The notes below the pieces were generated by a model. That model had not been told where the DNA came from, ran no database searches, and saw only the letters and a list, made by a program, of their open reading frames with translations. A stretch of DNA of 64,000 bases from assembly GCF_900444945.1 (NCBI RefSeq), contig NZ_UFRM01000001.1, positions 1,250,501 through 1,314,500 of the forward strand, read 5' to 3'. Below, in pieces: positions 57,013 through 64,000 of this stretch; position 1 is the first letter of the stretch, and the number at the start of each line of letters is the position of its first letter. The translations under genes and the position numbers were made by a program. This stretch comes from Actinobacillus lignieresii. Its GTDB lineage: Bacteria > Pseudomonadota > Gammaproteobacteria > Enterobacterales > Pasteurellaceae.

Positions 57013-58821
57013 ATGGCAGCAGAAGGGGCAAGCCAACTCACGAGCGTAGTGGCTTTGCTTGGTGCGGCAATTATTGCCGTACCGATTTTTAAACGTATCG
57101 GTTTAGGATCCGTATTAGGTTATTTAGCCGGCGGTTTAGCCATCGGGCCTTTCGGCTTCGGTTTATTTTCCGATCCGCATACCATTTTACACGTTGCCGA
57201 ACTCGGCGTGGTGATGTTTCTGTTTTTAGTCGGGTTGGAAATGCAGCCGGCGCATTTATGGGGCTTACGCAAATATATCTTCGGCTTGGGCAGTTTTCAG
57301 GTGATTGGCGCGGCGATTGCGCTCACCGGTTTAGTGATGGCATTCGGCTATTCATGGCAAGTGGCATTTGTCAGTGCCTCAGGTTTTGTACTGACTTCTA
57401 CGGCAATCGTGATGCAGGTGTTAAGCGAACGAGGTGAAATGACTTCTGATCGCGGTCGCAAAATGGTATCGATTTTGCTATTTGAAGATATGTTAATCGT
57501 ACCGCTATTGGCAGTAGTCGCTTTTCTGTCGCCTATCCATTCCTCGGAAACAGCCAGCACGCCGATTTGGCAAAAAATTGCGATTGCCGTGTTTGCGATG
57601 GTTTTCTTATTTATTATCGGCACCAAAGTACTGAATCCGTTCTTTAAAATGCTGGCACGCACCAAAATCCGAGAAATGATGACCGCCGTAGCACTTTTCG
57701 TGGTGCTTGGCTCTGCGTTATTAATGGAAGTGAGTGGACTTTCAGCTGCAATGGGGGCATTTGCTGCCGGCGTATTGCTTTCCACTTCCAGCTTCCGTCA
57801 CCAATTAGAAGTGGATATCGACCCGTTTAAAGGTTTATTGCTCGGCTTATTTTTCCTTGCGGTCGGAATGTCGTTGGATTTGAATGTGGTGTGGGATAAC
57901 TTAGGGTTGATTCTATCCGGCGTGGCATTGATGATGCTAATTAAAGGCGGTGTGATTTTTCTAGTCGCTCGCCTTTCCGGCAGTAACAATTTAGACGCAC
58001 ACGACCGTGCAATCGTAATGGCGCAGGGTGGTGAATTTGCGTTTGTATTATTTGCTGCAGCGCACGCTCAAAAAGTAATTGATGACACGGTACACGCCAA
58101 TATGACGGCAATTGTGGTGCTATCGATGGTCTTCACGCCGTTAATGATTATTGTGAGCCAGAAATTTATCGTGCCTCGTTTGCAAAAAATTGATGAAATT
58201 AAACCGCATGATCATATTGAAGAACAGAACCCGATTATCTTGGTCGGCTTGGGTCGCTTCGGTCAAGTGGTCAATCATTTATTGCAAATGACAGGCTATC
58301 ATCCGACCATTATCGAGCTGAATCCGAAACTTATCGCCGGTATGAAAAAGCGTGGCGTAAAAAGTTATTACGGTAACGGTGCTCACCCTGATTTACTTAA
58401 AGCGGCAGGCATTCAAACCGCACAAATGCTGATTGTGGCGATTGATAATCCGAAACAAACGTTAGAAATCGTGAAATACGCACGCAGCGTGAATCCACAT
58501 ATTAAAATCATCGCTCGTGCTTATGACCGTTACCACGTTTACGACTTGGTACAATCCGGTGCGGATATTGAAGTGCGAGAAACCTTTGACGGGGCATTGC
58601 GTACCGGCAAACAAGCGTTACGCGAACTCGGGCTGGATGCGGATAAAGTGCATGAAATCGGTAATATGTACTTCGGCAAAGATCGCCATAGTGTGAAGCT
58701 TATGTCAGAGGTGTACGACCCGAAAATCGAGCGTTTCAAAAACGAAGAAATGTATCGTATCGCACTCGAACAAGACCAAGAAATTATGGCGGAAATCCAA
58801 AAGATTTTGGCGAGAGAGTAA
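57013..58821 (+). CDS. Kef-type K+/H+ antiporter (CPA2)
   Basis: 602 residues. The CPA2 membrane domain (residues 1-380) has IPIFKRIGLGSVLGYLAGGLAIGP-like start, VMFLFLVGLEMQPAHLW, ASGFVLTSTAIVMQVLSERGE and MAQGGEFAFVLFAAA. It is followed by a RCK/TrkA-N domain with ILVGLGRFGQVVNHLLQMTG (nucleotide binding) and GNGAHPDLLKAAG. This is KefB/KefC architecture, where glutathione adducts open K+ efflux during electrophile stress. No kefF/kefG ancillary gene is adjacent. GGAGG lies before the start. Confidence 0.9.
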   Translation: MAAEGASQLTSVVALLGAAIIAVPIFKRIGLGSVLGYLAGGLAIGPFGFGLFSDPHTILHVAELGVVMFLFLVGLEMQPAHLWGLRKYIFGLGSFQVIGAAIALTGLVMAFGYSWQVAFVSASGFVLTSTAIVMQVLSERGEMTSDRGRKMVSILLFEDMLIVPLLAVVAFLSPIHSSETASTPIWQKIAIAVFAMVFLFIIGTKVLNPFFKMLARTKIREMMTAVALFVVLGSALLMEVSGLSAAMGAFAAGVLLSTSSFRHQLEVDIDPFKGLLLGLFFLAVGMSLDLNVVWDNLGLILSGVALMMLIKGGVIFLVARLSGSNNLDAHDRAIVMAQGGEFAFVLFAAAHAQKVIDDTVHANMTAIVVLSMVFTPLMIIVSQKFIVPRLQKIDEIKPHDHIEEQNPIILVGLGRFGQVVNHLLQMTGYHPTIIELNPKLIAGMKKRGVKSYYGNGAHPDLLKAAGIQTAQMLIVAIDNPKQTLEIVKYARSVNPHIKIIARAYDRYHVYDLVQSGADIEVRETFDGALRTGKQALRELGLDADKVHEIGNMYFGKDRHSVKLMSEVYDPKIERFKNEEMYRIALEQDQEIMAEIQKILARE

Positions 58822-58828
58822 TATTTAC

Positions 58829-58871
58829 AAGCGGTTAAATTTTGCAAAAAGTTGGCGAATTTTAACCGCTT
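58829..58871. terminator. Uptake-sequence dyad terminator
   Basis: AAGCGGTTAAAATT-like left arm and AATTTTAACCGCTT right arm, 3' of the Kef gene; the left arm is slightly imperfect. Confidence 0.7.
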
Positions 58872-58921
58872 TTTATTCCCTATTACTTATAATCCAATAT
58901 ACTTATCTCTTCTATTTATAA

Positions 58922-58980
58922 ATGAAACTTTTAGCAATTATATAAAAAGTTTAAAGTATAATTGAAACTTTTTGAAATTA
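58922..58980. repeat. AT-rich repeats upstream of the DUF4143 ATPase
   Basis: Two direct copies of TGAAACTTTT (58922 and about 58962) and an inverted AAAAAGTTT lie between the Kef terminator and the ATPase ribosome binding site. They may be operator half-sites; no factor is known. Confidence 0.4.
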
Positions 58981-59015
58981 TCACTATAGTATCAATTATA
59001 AATTAAGGGAGAGTT

Positions 59016-60227
59016 ATGAAAAAAGATTTAGTCTATCGTAGAAAATATCTGGAAAAAGTTCGTCCATTTATCGGTAAAAGCTTAATTAAAGTCTTCACCG
59101 GGCAACGCCGTGTTGGCAAAAGCTACTTACTATTTCAGATTATGCAAGAGATCCAAGCTGGGGATAGAAACGCCCACCTCATTTATATCAATAAAGAAGA
59201 TCTCGCTTTTAGCCACATCACAAATGCCGAAACACTAAATACGTTTGTTCAGGAACAGAAAAAGTGCGGTCAGAAAAATTATATTTTTATTGATGAGATC
59301 CAAGAAATCACAGATTTTGAACAAGCATTACGTTCACTCCTGCTTGATGACGAACTAGATTTATATTGTACAGGTAGCAATGCTCACTTGCTGTCACGAG
59401 ATATTGCAGGGGCATTAAGCGGACGGGCGATAGAAATTAACGTACATCCGCTTTCTTATTTTGAATTTTTAGAATTTATGCAGTTAGAAGACAGCGACAA
59501 AGCCATGTCGTTGTTTTTGAAATATGGCGGATTGCCTTATTTGAAAGACTTGCCGTTGCAAGACAATATCGTGTTTGAATACTTGCGAAACATTTATTCC
59601 ACCATCGCAATTCGAGATATTGTAAATCGTTATTCTCTACGTAATGTGCAATTTTTGGAACAACTGACGCAATTTTTAGCGAGTAATATTGGTAATTTAT
59701 TTTCGGCAAAGAAAATCTCGGACTTCTTAAAATCGCAAAAAATCACAACTTCCACCACACAGGTGCAAAACTACGCCGAATACCTTGCCAATGCCTTTTT
59801 AATCCACAAAGTGCCACGCTATGACATTGAAGGTAAACGTATTTTTGAAATTGGCGAGAAATACTATTTTGAAGACTTAGGCTTACGCAATGCCCTCATC
59901 GGCTATCGAGTACAAGACCGAGGAAAGTTGCTAGAAAATGCTATTTTCAATCATCTTCAAATTGCAGGCTATGAGGTTAAAATCGGTGGCTTAAACAGCC
60001 AAGAGATTGATTTTGTTGCAGAAAAAAATGGCGAACGCATTTATGCGCAAGCCACACTGACAATCAACGAGGAAAAAACGCTAGAAAGAGAATTTGGTAA
60101 CTTGCTGAAAATCCAAGACAACTACCCGAAATATGTGGTTACAATGGATGAGTTTGAGGGAAATACGTTTGAGGGAGTGCAGTGTTTGAGTTTGAGGGAG
60201 TTTCTTGGGGGGTTGGGGATTAGATAA
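59016..60227 (+). CDS. AAA_14/DUF4143 ATPase
   Basis: 403 residues. AAA_14 domain: Walker A FTGQRRVGKSYLL (about residues 28-40), Walker B YIFIDEIQEI, sensor region LYCTGSNAHLLS and SGRAIEINVHPLSYFEF. The C-terminal DUF4143 part has GLRNALIGYR and an EIDFVAEKNGERIYAQ stretch resembling a PD-(D/E)xK nuclease core. These ATPases are common accessory genes of unknown role. It carries AAGTGCGGT (59262-59270), the Haemophilus uptake core, and ends in a Neisseria-type terminator, which points to transfer. Confidence 0.88.
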   Translation: MKKDLVYRRKYLEKVRPFIGKSLIKVFTGQRRVGKSYLLFQIMQEIQAGDRNAHLIYINKEDLAFSHITNAETLNTFVQEQKKCGQKNYIFIDEIQEITDFEQALRSLLLDDELDLYCTGSNAHLLSRDIAGALSGRAIEINVHPLSYFEFLEFMQLEDSDKAMSLFLKYGGLPYLKDLPLQDNIVFEYLRNIYSTIAIRDIVNRYSLRNVQFLEQLTQFLASNIGNLFSAKKISDFLKSQKITTSTTQVQNYAEYLANAFLIHKVPRYDIEGKRIFEIGEKYYFEDLGLRNALIGYRVQDRGKLLENAIFNHLQIAGYEVKIGGLNSQEIDFVAEKNGERIYAQATLTINEEKTLEREFGNLLKIQDNYPKYVVTMDEFEGNTFEGVQCLSLREFLGGLGIR

Positions 60228-60230
60228 AAA

Positions 60231-60262
60231 ATACCGTCTGAATGTTATTGTTCAGACGGTGA
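60231..60262. terminator. Terminator built from Neisseria-like DNA uptake sequences
   Basis: ATACCGTCTGAA (60231-60242) and TTCAGACGGT (60251-60260) form a 10-bp stem with an 8-base loop. The arms differ from the neisserial uptake sequence ATGCCGTCTGAA/GCCGTCTGAA by one base (G to A) and are arranged as in Neisseria terminators. Confidence 0.75.
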
Positions 60263-60348
60263 TATGTACTTTAAATATGCACATATTTGTAAAATACTTG
60301 ATTAATCATCATGAAATTTATATAGAAAAAAATAAATGTATTTCTATA

Positions 60349-61345
60349 TTAAACACTTATTCTTTTATTAGAATAACTTAAAAAATCATTCTTTATTAAA
60401 GCAATATACTTACTTGATGATGGTTCAAAAAGGTTAAGATAATTAAGTAATCCTAGTAAAGAATCTTTAACTTTTTCCAATTCTTTAAGCGATATTTCTT
60501 TATTCTTTATAAAATTTTTCCATTCTCTTAATTTAATTCTACGTTTTTTATAAAGTTCTTTGCTTGCTTCCATTATATCTCCACTAATAAAAATTCCAGT
60601 GACAGATTTATTCTCAGTTGAATGTCTTATCTGAGTTTTATTTTTACTAACATTAAATCCATGTTTTTTAATGATCTTCTCAACCACATAAATAACGCTA
60701 GAATCAATCTTATCCCCCGAAAAAGAAACATCATCAACCCAAACACTCATTTTTAGATTTTTATCTTTAGCAAACTTATATAAATCATCAAATAATTTCT
60801 TATTTACTAAATAAGCTAACCTCATACTTATCTGACTCCCTGTTGGAATGTGGTTATTTATTGAACATAAATAAGACATAATATCAGATATTTCTGATGA
60901 GCATTGCATAGAATATTTAAAAAATGAATAAATTTTATTTCTATTAGTTGATGGAAAAAACTTAGATATATCTACATTCAGTAGCATTTTACAGCCAAAG
61001 TGAACTATAGCATTATCATATATGCTACAACCTTTTTTATCAGAGAAAAGGTAATCAGGAGTAATAATTGCTCTTAAATGATGAGCTATTCTATTATGTA
61101 TACGATATAGAATTCTATATTTCTTAGGAGATTGAATATCTCTATTATTCTCTATTATTCTCTATTCGAATAGAATAATAACTAGTAGGATTATCTAATA
61201 TATCTTTTAATTCCTCTTGAGACACTCTTAATATAGATAATAATTTTTTAATTGATACAAGCTTAAAGAATGGGCTTTGATTTAAATCATATTCTTTAGT
61301 TTGTCTAATTGGAATTTTTAGAGATTTTCTTCTTATCTTGTTCAA
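60349..61345 (-). pseudogene. Retron-type reverse transcriptase, split by a 10-bp duplication
   Basis: The N-terminal frame (TTG 61345, to stop near 61145) encodes LNQSPFFKLVSIKKLLSIL and ends RIENNRE. The C-terminal frame picks up at DIQSPKKYRILYRIHNRIA and runs to 60349. Removing one copy of the tandem 10-mer at 61141-61160 joins them as ...RIENNRDIQSPKKY..., giving 328 residues. Present motifs: PDYLFSDKKG, the retron NAxxH (DNAIVH), LNVDISKFFPS, PTGSQIS, WVDDVSFSG (the YxDD box, with Trp first), KNKTQIRH and the retron VTG (KSVTGIFIS). It overlaps the xre gene by 41 bases. AT-rich compared with neighbours. Confidence 0.88.
61141..61160. repeat. Exact 10-bp tandem duplication in the reverse transcriptase gene
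   Basis: TCTATTATTC occurs twice head to tail, followed by a partial third copy (TCTATT). The duplication puts the two halves of the reverse transcriptase in different frames. Confidence 0.95.
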
Positions 61346-61622
61346 TTTTCCATTCCATAATTTTTAGTATTTTATCAGCAATAAAAGTTCTTACATTGTG
61401 ACTAAATGGTTTTTCATTTTCTAATTGTTCGGAAAACAGTAATATTTGAGATGTTTTTATATCAAAAACAGATGAATATTTATTTAATAATTCCATAGAT
61501 ATGGAATTTTTACCTGATTCTATTTCGGATAGATGAGATGGAGATATACCTAACTTGATAGCCATATCTTTTTGTTTGATATGATTGAATTGTCTAATCA
61601 ACTTTAATGCTTTAGCTAACAT
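61305..61622 (-). CDS. Xre-family helix-turn-helix regulator of the retron locus
   Basis: 105 residues. The N-terminal 65 residues are a Cro/C1-type HTH (LIRQFNHIKQKDMAIKLGISPSHLSEIESGKNSISMELLNKYSSVFDI). The C-terminal 35 are a charged helix (IADKILKIMEWKIEQDKKKI). It sits between the small peptide gene and the reverse transcriptase, whose start it overlaps. The two AAAATTC-N9-GAATTTT operators at the locus promoter are natural candidates for its binding sites. HTH proteins accompany some known retron types. Confidence 0.85.
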   Translation of the reverse strand: MLAKALKLIRQFNHIKQKDMAIKLGISPSHLSEIESGKNSISMELLNKYSSVFDIKTSQILLFSEQLENEKPFSHNVRTFIADKILKIMEWKIEQDKKKISKNSN

Positions 61623-61657
61623 AATATAATTCTCAAAAGTTAGGGGTTTTCAAATCA

Positions 61658-61852
61658 TTAAAAAAACTCCTTTAACTGATTAAAAAAATCAATTAATTTA
61701 TCAATTACATTAGCAATTTTTGTAATGCATTCAAGTAATGATAATAATTTTTTTACTAAGGATTTTCGCTTGTTTTTATCTTTAGATAAATTTCTGCGAC
61801 TTTTTTTCTTGATTAACGAATACCAAAGGTTGTGTAACGTATACATTTTCAT
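61658..61852 (-). CDS. 64-residue basic amphipathic protein, unrecognised
   Basis: Starting at ATG 61852, with AGGAG eight bases upstream. The first half is very basic (SLIKKKSRRNLSKDKNKRKS). The second half is an amphipathic or membrane-seeking helix (LLSLLECITKIANVIDKL, then IDFFNQLKEFF). No family is recognised. Its size, charge and place inside the retron operon would suit a small toxin or a nucleic-acid-binding accessory factor, but that is only inference. The frame extends upstream to 61915 without a ribosome binding site. Confidence 0.6.
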   Translation of the reverse strand: MKMYTLHNLWYSLIKKKSRRNLSKDKNKRKSLVKKLLSLLECITKIANVIDKLIDFFNQLKEFF

Positions 61853-61857
61853 AAATG

Positions 61858-62108
61858 CACTCCTGTTATTCCTGCATCCCTTTAAAACACAATGTTTTAA
61901 ACTTGGCAGTGTCATCGCAATAACAAGTCTGCTTTGGTATTCTCAACCCCTAAGATTGAGCAGCTGGCTCAGTCATAAGCCAGCTGCATTACATTTTATG
62001 CATTTATATTCTAAATACTTGAATACTTGTGCCCTGTAAGTGTTAGGATTTCTCCCAGTTCAAAAGAACTATATATGTAGTACTGACGACATTCAGAAAA
62101 ATTCACAA
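61858..62108 (-). ncRNA. Structured leader, candidate retron msr-msd RNA
   Basis: Between the promoter and the small ORF lie 250 noncoding bases with strong local structure on the minus strand. These include AGTTC-TTTT-GAACT (62070-62057, a T-loop hairpin like those in msr), GCAGCTGGCT-N8-AGCCAGCTGC (perfect 10-bp stem, about 61986-61959), CTCAATC-TTAGG-GGTTGAG (about 61960-61942), and a possible longer pairing of ACAAG-TATTC with GAATA...CTTGT that encloses the last two. The a1/a2 ends and branching G were not resolved. Position, upstream of the RT on its strand, is right for a retron. Confidence 0.5.
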
Positions 62109-62120
62109 CGAGCGAATTTT
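62098..62120. promoter_or_regulatory. Operator O1, AAAATTC-N9-GAATTTT
   Basis: Perfect 7-bp dyad with a 9-base centre, covering the -10 box and start point of the retron promoter. Same sequence arms as O2; centres are 50 bp apart. Confidence 0.75.
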
Positions 62121-62145
62121 ATCAAACACATGAATATTAAGTCAA
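62116..62145 (-). promoter_or_regulatory. Retron locus promoter
   Basis: Minus strand -35 TTGACT (62145-62140), 18-bp spacer, -10 TAAAAT (62121-62116). The only good promoter upstream of the leader, small gene, xre and reverse transcriptase. Confidence 0.7.
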
Positions 62146-62147
62146 TA

Positions 62148-62170
62148 AAAATTCGGTAATTGTGAATTTT
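62148..62170. promoter_or_regulatory. Operator O2, AAAATTC-N9-GAATTTT
   Basis: Second copy of the dyad, ending two bases upstream of the -35 box. With O1 it brackets the promoter, a usual layout for Xre-type autorepressors. Confidence 0.75.
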
Positions 62171-62301
62171 AATAACATAGATACAGCCGCTAGAGTCTTT
62201 ATAATATACTCTGCAATCAGAACGAATATATAAATTTCATAAAAAAACAAGCGGTCGATTTCCTGCAAAACCTTGCAAATCGACCACACTTTCTCTTTCC
62301 C

Positions 62302-62496
62302 CTACCAATCCCCCTTCCCCTCAAACTCTTCCACTAAAAAATCCACAAAGCTGCGGACGGTTTTGGGGAGTTGGCGGCGGGAGGGATAGACGGCGTACAC
62401 TTGATAAGTCAGCATTTGCCAATCGGGTAACACAATTTGTAGTTGGTTATTTTTGGGCTGTTGTTCAATAAAATATGTTGGCAACATTACGATCAT
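62302..62496 (-). pseudogene. LysR-type regulator, C-terminal remnant
   Basis: Only the last 64 codons remain: LPTYFIEQQPKNNQLQIVLPDWQ and YQVYAVYPSRRQLPKTVRSFVDFL, typical of the end of a LysR effector domain. The frame continues upstream only as the antisense of the efflux gene. About 230 codons, including the DNA-binding domain, are lost at a junction near 62490-62500. Confidence 0.85.
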
Positions 62497-63381
62497 CTTC
62501 TCTCCCAATATTGAAACGATGATTGTGCTTCGCATTGTGCAGGGTTTATCTTCGGCGGGAAGTGTGGTGATTTCTCGTGCGGTGGCGACAGATTTATATC
62601 GTGGGCACGAGATGACACGATTCTTCGGTTTATTAATGGCAATCAACGGCATCGCCCCGATTATTTCCCCTGTGTTGGGTAGTGTGTTATTAGAAGTGGT
62701 AAGTTGGAAAGGTATTTTCGCCTTTTTAGCATTGATTGGCGTGATCGTTACGCTATTTAGCTTGCGATTACGAGAAAGCCTAAAACCTGAAAATCGCTTA
62801 CAAGGCTCAATTTGGGCAACATTCGGCACCTTTGGTAACATCATTAAAAACCACCAGTTTATGCGTTATGTTGGGATTGAAAGTTTCCTCTTTGCTGGAA
62901 TGTTTGCTTATATCGCCGCATCGCCTTTTACTCTACAAAGCGTTTATGGCTTATCCGCTTTGGCATTTAGCCTGTGCTTCGGTGCAAATGGCGCAGCGTT
63001 GGCGATTAGTTCTGCCGTAGGGAGTAAATTTTCTAATGCAACCTCTTTACGCCTTGGCGATTCGGTTTTAGTATCACCGCCTTTTACACCGCTGTAATGC
63101 TAGTTATTCAGCCTGATTGGCTTTGGGTGGAACTTGGCTTCTTCGCAATGCTATTCGTTACAGGCTTACCGCTACCAGCGATTTCTGCCTTAGCAATGGA
63201 AAGTGAGCGCCAATATGCAGGTGCAGCTTCAGCCTTGCTTGGCTGCACACCGTTTTTACTCGGTGGCATTGTTTCGCCATTAGTGGGCGTGGGCGATATT
63301 TTTATCGCAAGTGCAATGGTGATTATCATTTGCTCAATTATCGCCTTACTCATTTATTGGCGAGCGAAAAGAGAGCTATAA
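62497..63381 (+). pseudogene. Bcr/CflA drug efflux transporter, truncated and frameshifted
   Basis: The frame begins inside the protein at FSPNIETMIVLRIVQGLSSAG, the MFS segment after the second helix, so about 100 N-terminal residues are missing. It then follows Bcr/CflA (VISRAVATDLYRG, GIAPIISPVLGS). Near 63058-63062 one base is lost: the frame ends at 63097, while the other frame resumes as FGFSITAFYTAVMLVIQPDWLWVE and runs to 63381. Two independent lesions make it non-functional. Confidence 0.88.
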
Positions 63382-63411
63382 GGTTTTCAATTCAGCCGTT
63401 CTTATCCTAAA

Positions 63412-63456
63412 AAAGCGGTCAAATTTCGCAAAATTTTTACGAAATTTGACCGCTTT
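63412..63456. terminator. Uptake-sequence dyad terminator
   Basis: AAAGCGGTCAAATTTCG and CGAAATTTGACCGCTTT are exact 17-bp complements around an AT loop. Confidence 0.85.
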
Positions 63457-63479
63457 TGAAAGGGATTACCTATATCGAA

Positions 63480-64000
63480 TTAGTATTTCAACACTTCGCC
63501 TTCAGTTGGCACAGCCACTTGTTTCAAGCCTTTCGCTTTCACAAATTCACGCATATCTTTTGTGCTGACTGTTGCGTGGTTTACCGCGTCCATATGCACA
63601 GTAACGATGTCTGCTTTCGGTACGGCTTGACGCATTTTCGCTACATCTTCTTTACCCATAATGATCGCACCTTTTGGCTCTAACATTTCCGCACGACCGG
63701 TGTTCATTACGATCACTTCAGGTTTGAAATCTTCTAATGCATTATCTACAGATTGATTCCAAATCGTATCGCCTACAACGTACGTTGTTTTCTCGCCTTT
63801 CGCTTCCATCACAAAGCCCATCGCATCACCTAACATTTCCGCTAACATTGGGTTTGCGTACATTGCGTCTGTACCGTGCTGCCCACCTTTAACACGTGTT
63901 AATTTCACATCGTTAAATTCAGTGTGGTTGCCCACTACACGCACATCTTTAAAACCTTGACCACGAATGATTTTCGCATCGTCTGCATTTTGTACGAAAA
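63480..64000 (-). CDS. Metallo-beta-lactamase-fold hydrolase (N-terminus outside window)
   Basis: The frame is open to the window edge, so only the C-terminal about 173 residues are seen. It has TYVVGDTIWNQSVDNALEDFKPEVIVMNTG, with the metal-bridging Asp of the MBL fold, and IVTVHMDAVNHATVSTKDM with the last His ligands. The HxHxDH motif would be upstream of the window. Substrate unknown. A GTG at 63944 is internal, not the start. Confidence 0.82.
   Translation of the reverse strand, partial: FVQNADDAKIIRGQGFKDVRVVGNHTEFNDVKLTRVKGGQHGTDAMYANPMLAEMLGDAMGFVMEAKGEKTTYVVGDTIWNQSVDNALEDFKPEVIVMNTGRAEMLEPKGAIIMGKEDVAKMRQAVPKADIVTVHMDAVNHATVSTKDMREFVKAKGLKQVAVPTEGEVLKY

Noticed and set aside
61141..61170. 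CRISPR-like or VNTR array at the repeated 10-mer
   Set aside because: Only two full copies and a partial one, without spacers; it is a simple tandem duplication.
62302..62844. 180-codon minus-strand ORF taken as one protein
   Set aside because: Only its last 64 codons resemble a LysR protein; the rest is antisense to the efflux remnant, so it is a fusion made by the deletion.

Overview
The window is a chromosomal segment of a Pasteurellaceae bacterium of the Actinobacillus pleuropneumoniae / Mannheimia / Haemophilus ducreyi type. The strongest sign is the abundance of the Apl-type DNA uptake core (ACAAGCGGTC and close variants). It occurs singly and as inverted pairs that double as intergenic terminators (e.g. 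27688-27733, 30199-30240, 46909-46951, 53832-53876, 63412-63456). Gene content agrees: PnuC, class II MetE with MetR, a split trp operon, and a LOS ligase-WaaA-CoaD block. Species is inferred, not proven.

Layout. 1-4781: the 5' part of a Na+/alanine-glycine symporter behind a tandem glycine riboswitch and a PurR box, then a PerM-type permease, a cytochrome b562 and TrhP. 4800-10258: a candidate small RNA, then a plus-strand run waaL-waaA-coaD-orn-tsaE-amiB. 10337-12774: pgi, ubiK and a tRNA operon (Met-Leu-Gln-Gln). 12948-16891: the minus-strand run recA-recX-yqfB-yrdD-tsaC-aroE behind an SOS promoter. 16915-21357: folate genes pabB/pabC-like and pabA around rmuC, and a DUF302 protein. 21530-27608: aspS, nudB, a palindromic repeat, yebC, a lipoprotein, ruvC and a degenerate M16 peptidase. 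27766-32885: metE, a DASS-family transporter and metR. 32985-34811: two paralogous TbpB-like/Slam-type surface lipoproteins, one broken by an amber codon. 34944-38140: rluB, yciO, two small membrane proteins and a DyP peroxidase. 38237-42309: TrpR-controlled trpEGD and a methyltransferase. 42336-47664: a chalcone-isomerase-like protein, ydcH-like, rpsF-priB-rpsR-rplI, purD and pnuC. 47792-51920: rodZ-ispG-hisS-yfgM. 52200-58821: SulP, argH, an oxidoreductase and a Kef antiporter.

The accessory part is 58900-63400. It opens with an AAA_14/DUF4143 ATPase that carries a Haemophilus-type uptake core and ends in a terminator made of Neisseria-like uptake sequences. Next is an AT-rich retron-like locus on the minus strand: a promoter with two matched operators, a structured leader that may be the msr-msd RNA, a 64-residue basic peptide, an Xre regulator, and a retron-type reverse transcriptase. 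The reverse transcriptase has both the NAxxH and VTG motifs but is split by an exact 10-bp tandem duplication. After it comes a deletion scar fusing the 3' parts of a divergent LysR regulator and a Bcr/CflA efflux gene. The window ends inside a metallo-beta-lactamase-fold gene.

Shared regulation that can be read from the sequence: PurR boxes at both purD and the glycine transporter (glycine is a purine precursor), a LexA box in the recA promoter, a TrpR operator at trpE, a dyad upstream of metE next to metR, and an rpsF leader that can hide its own ribosome binding site.
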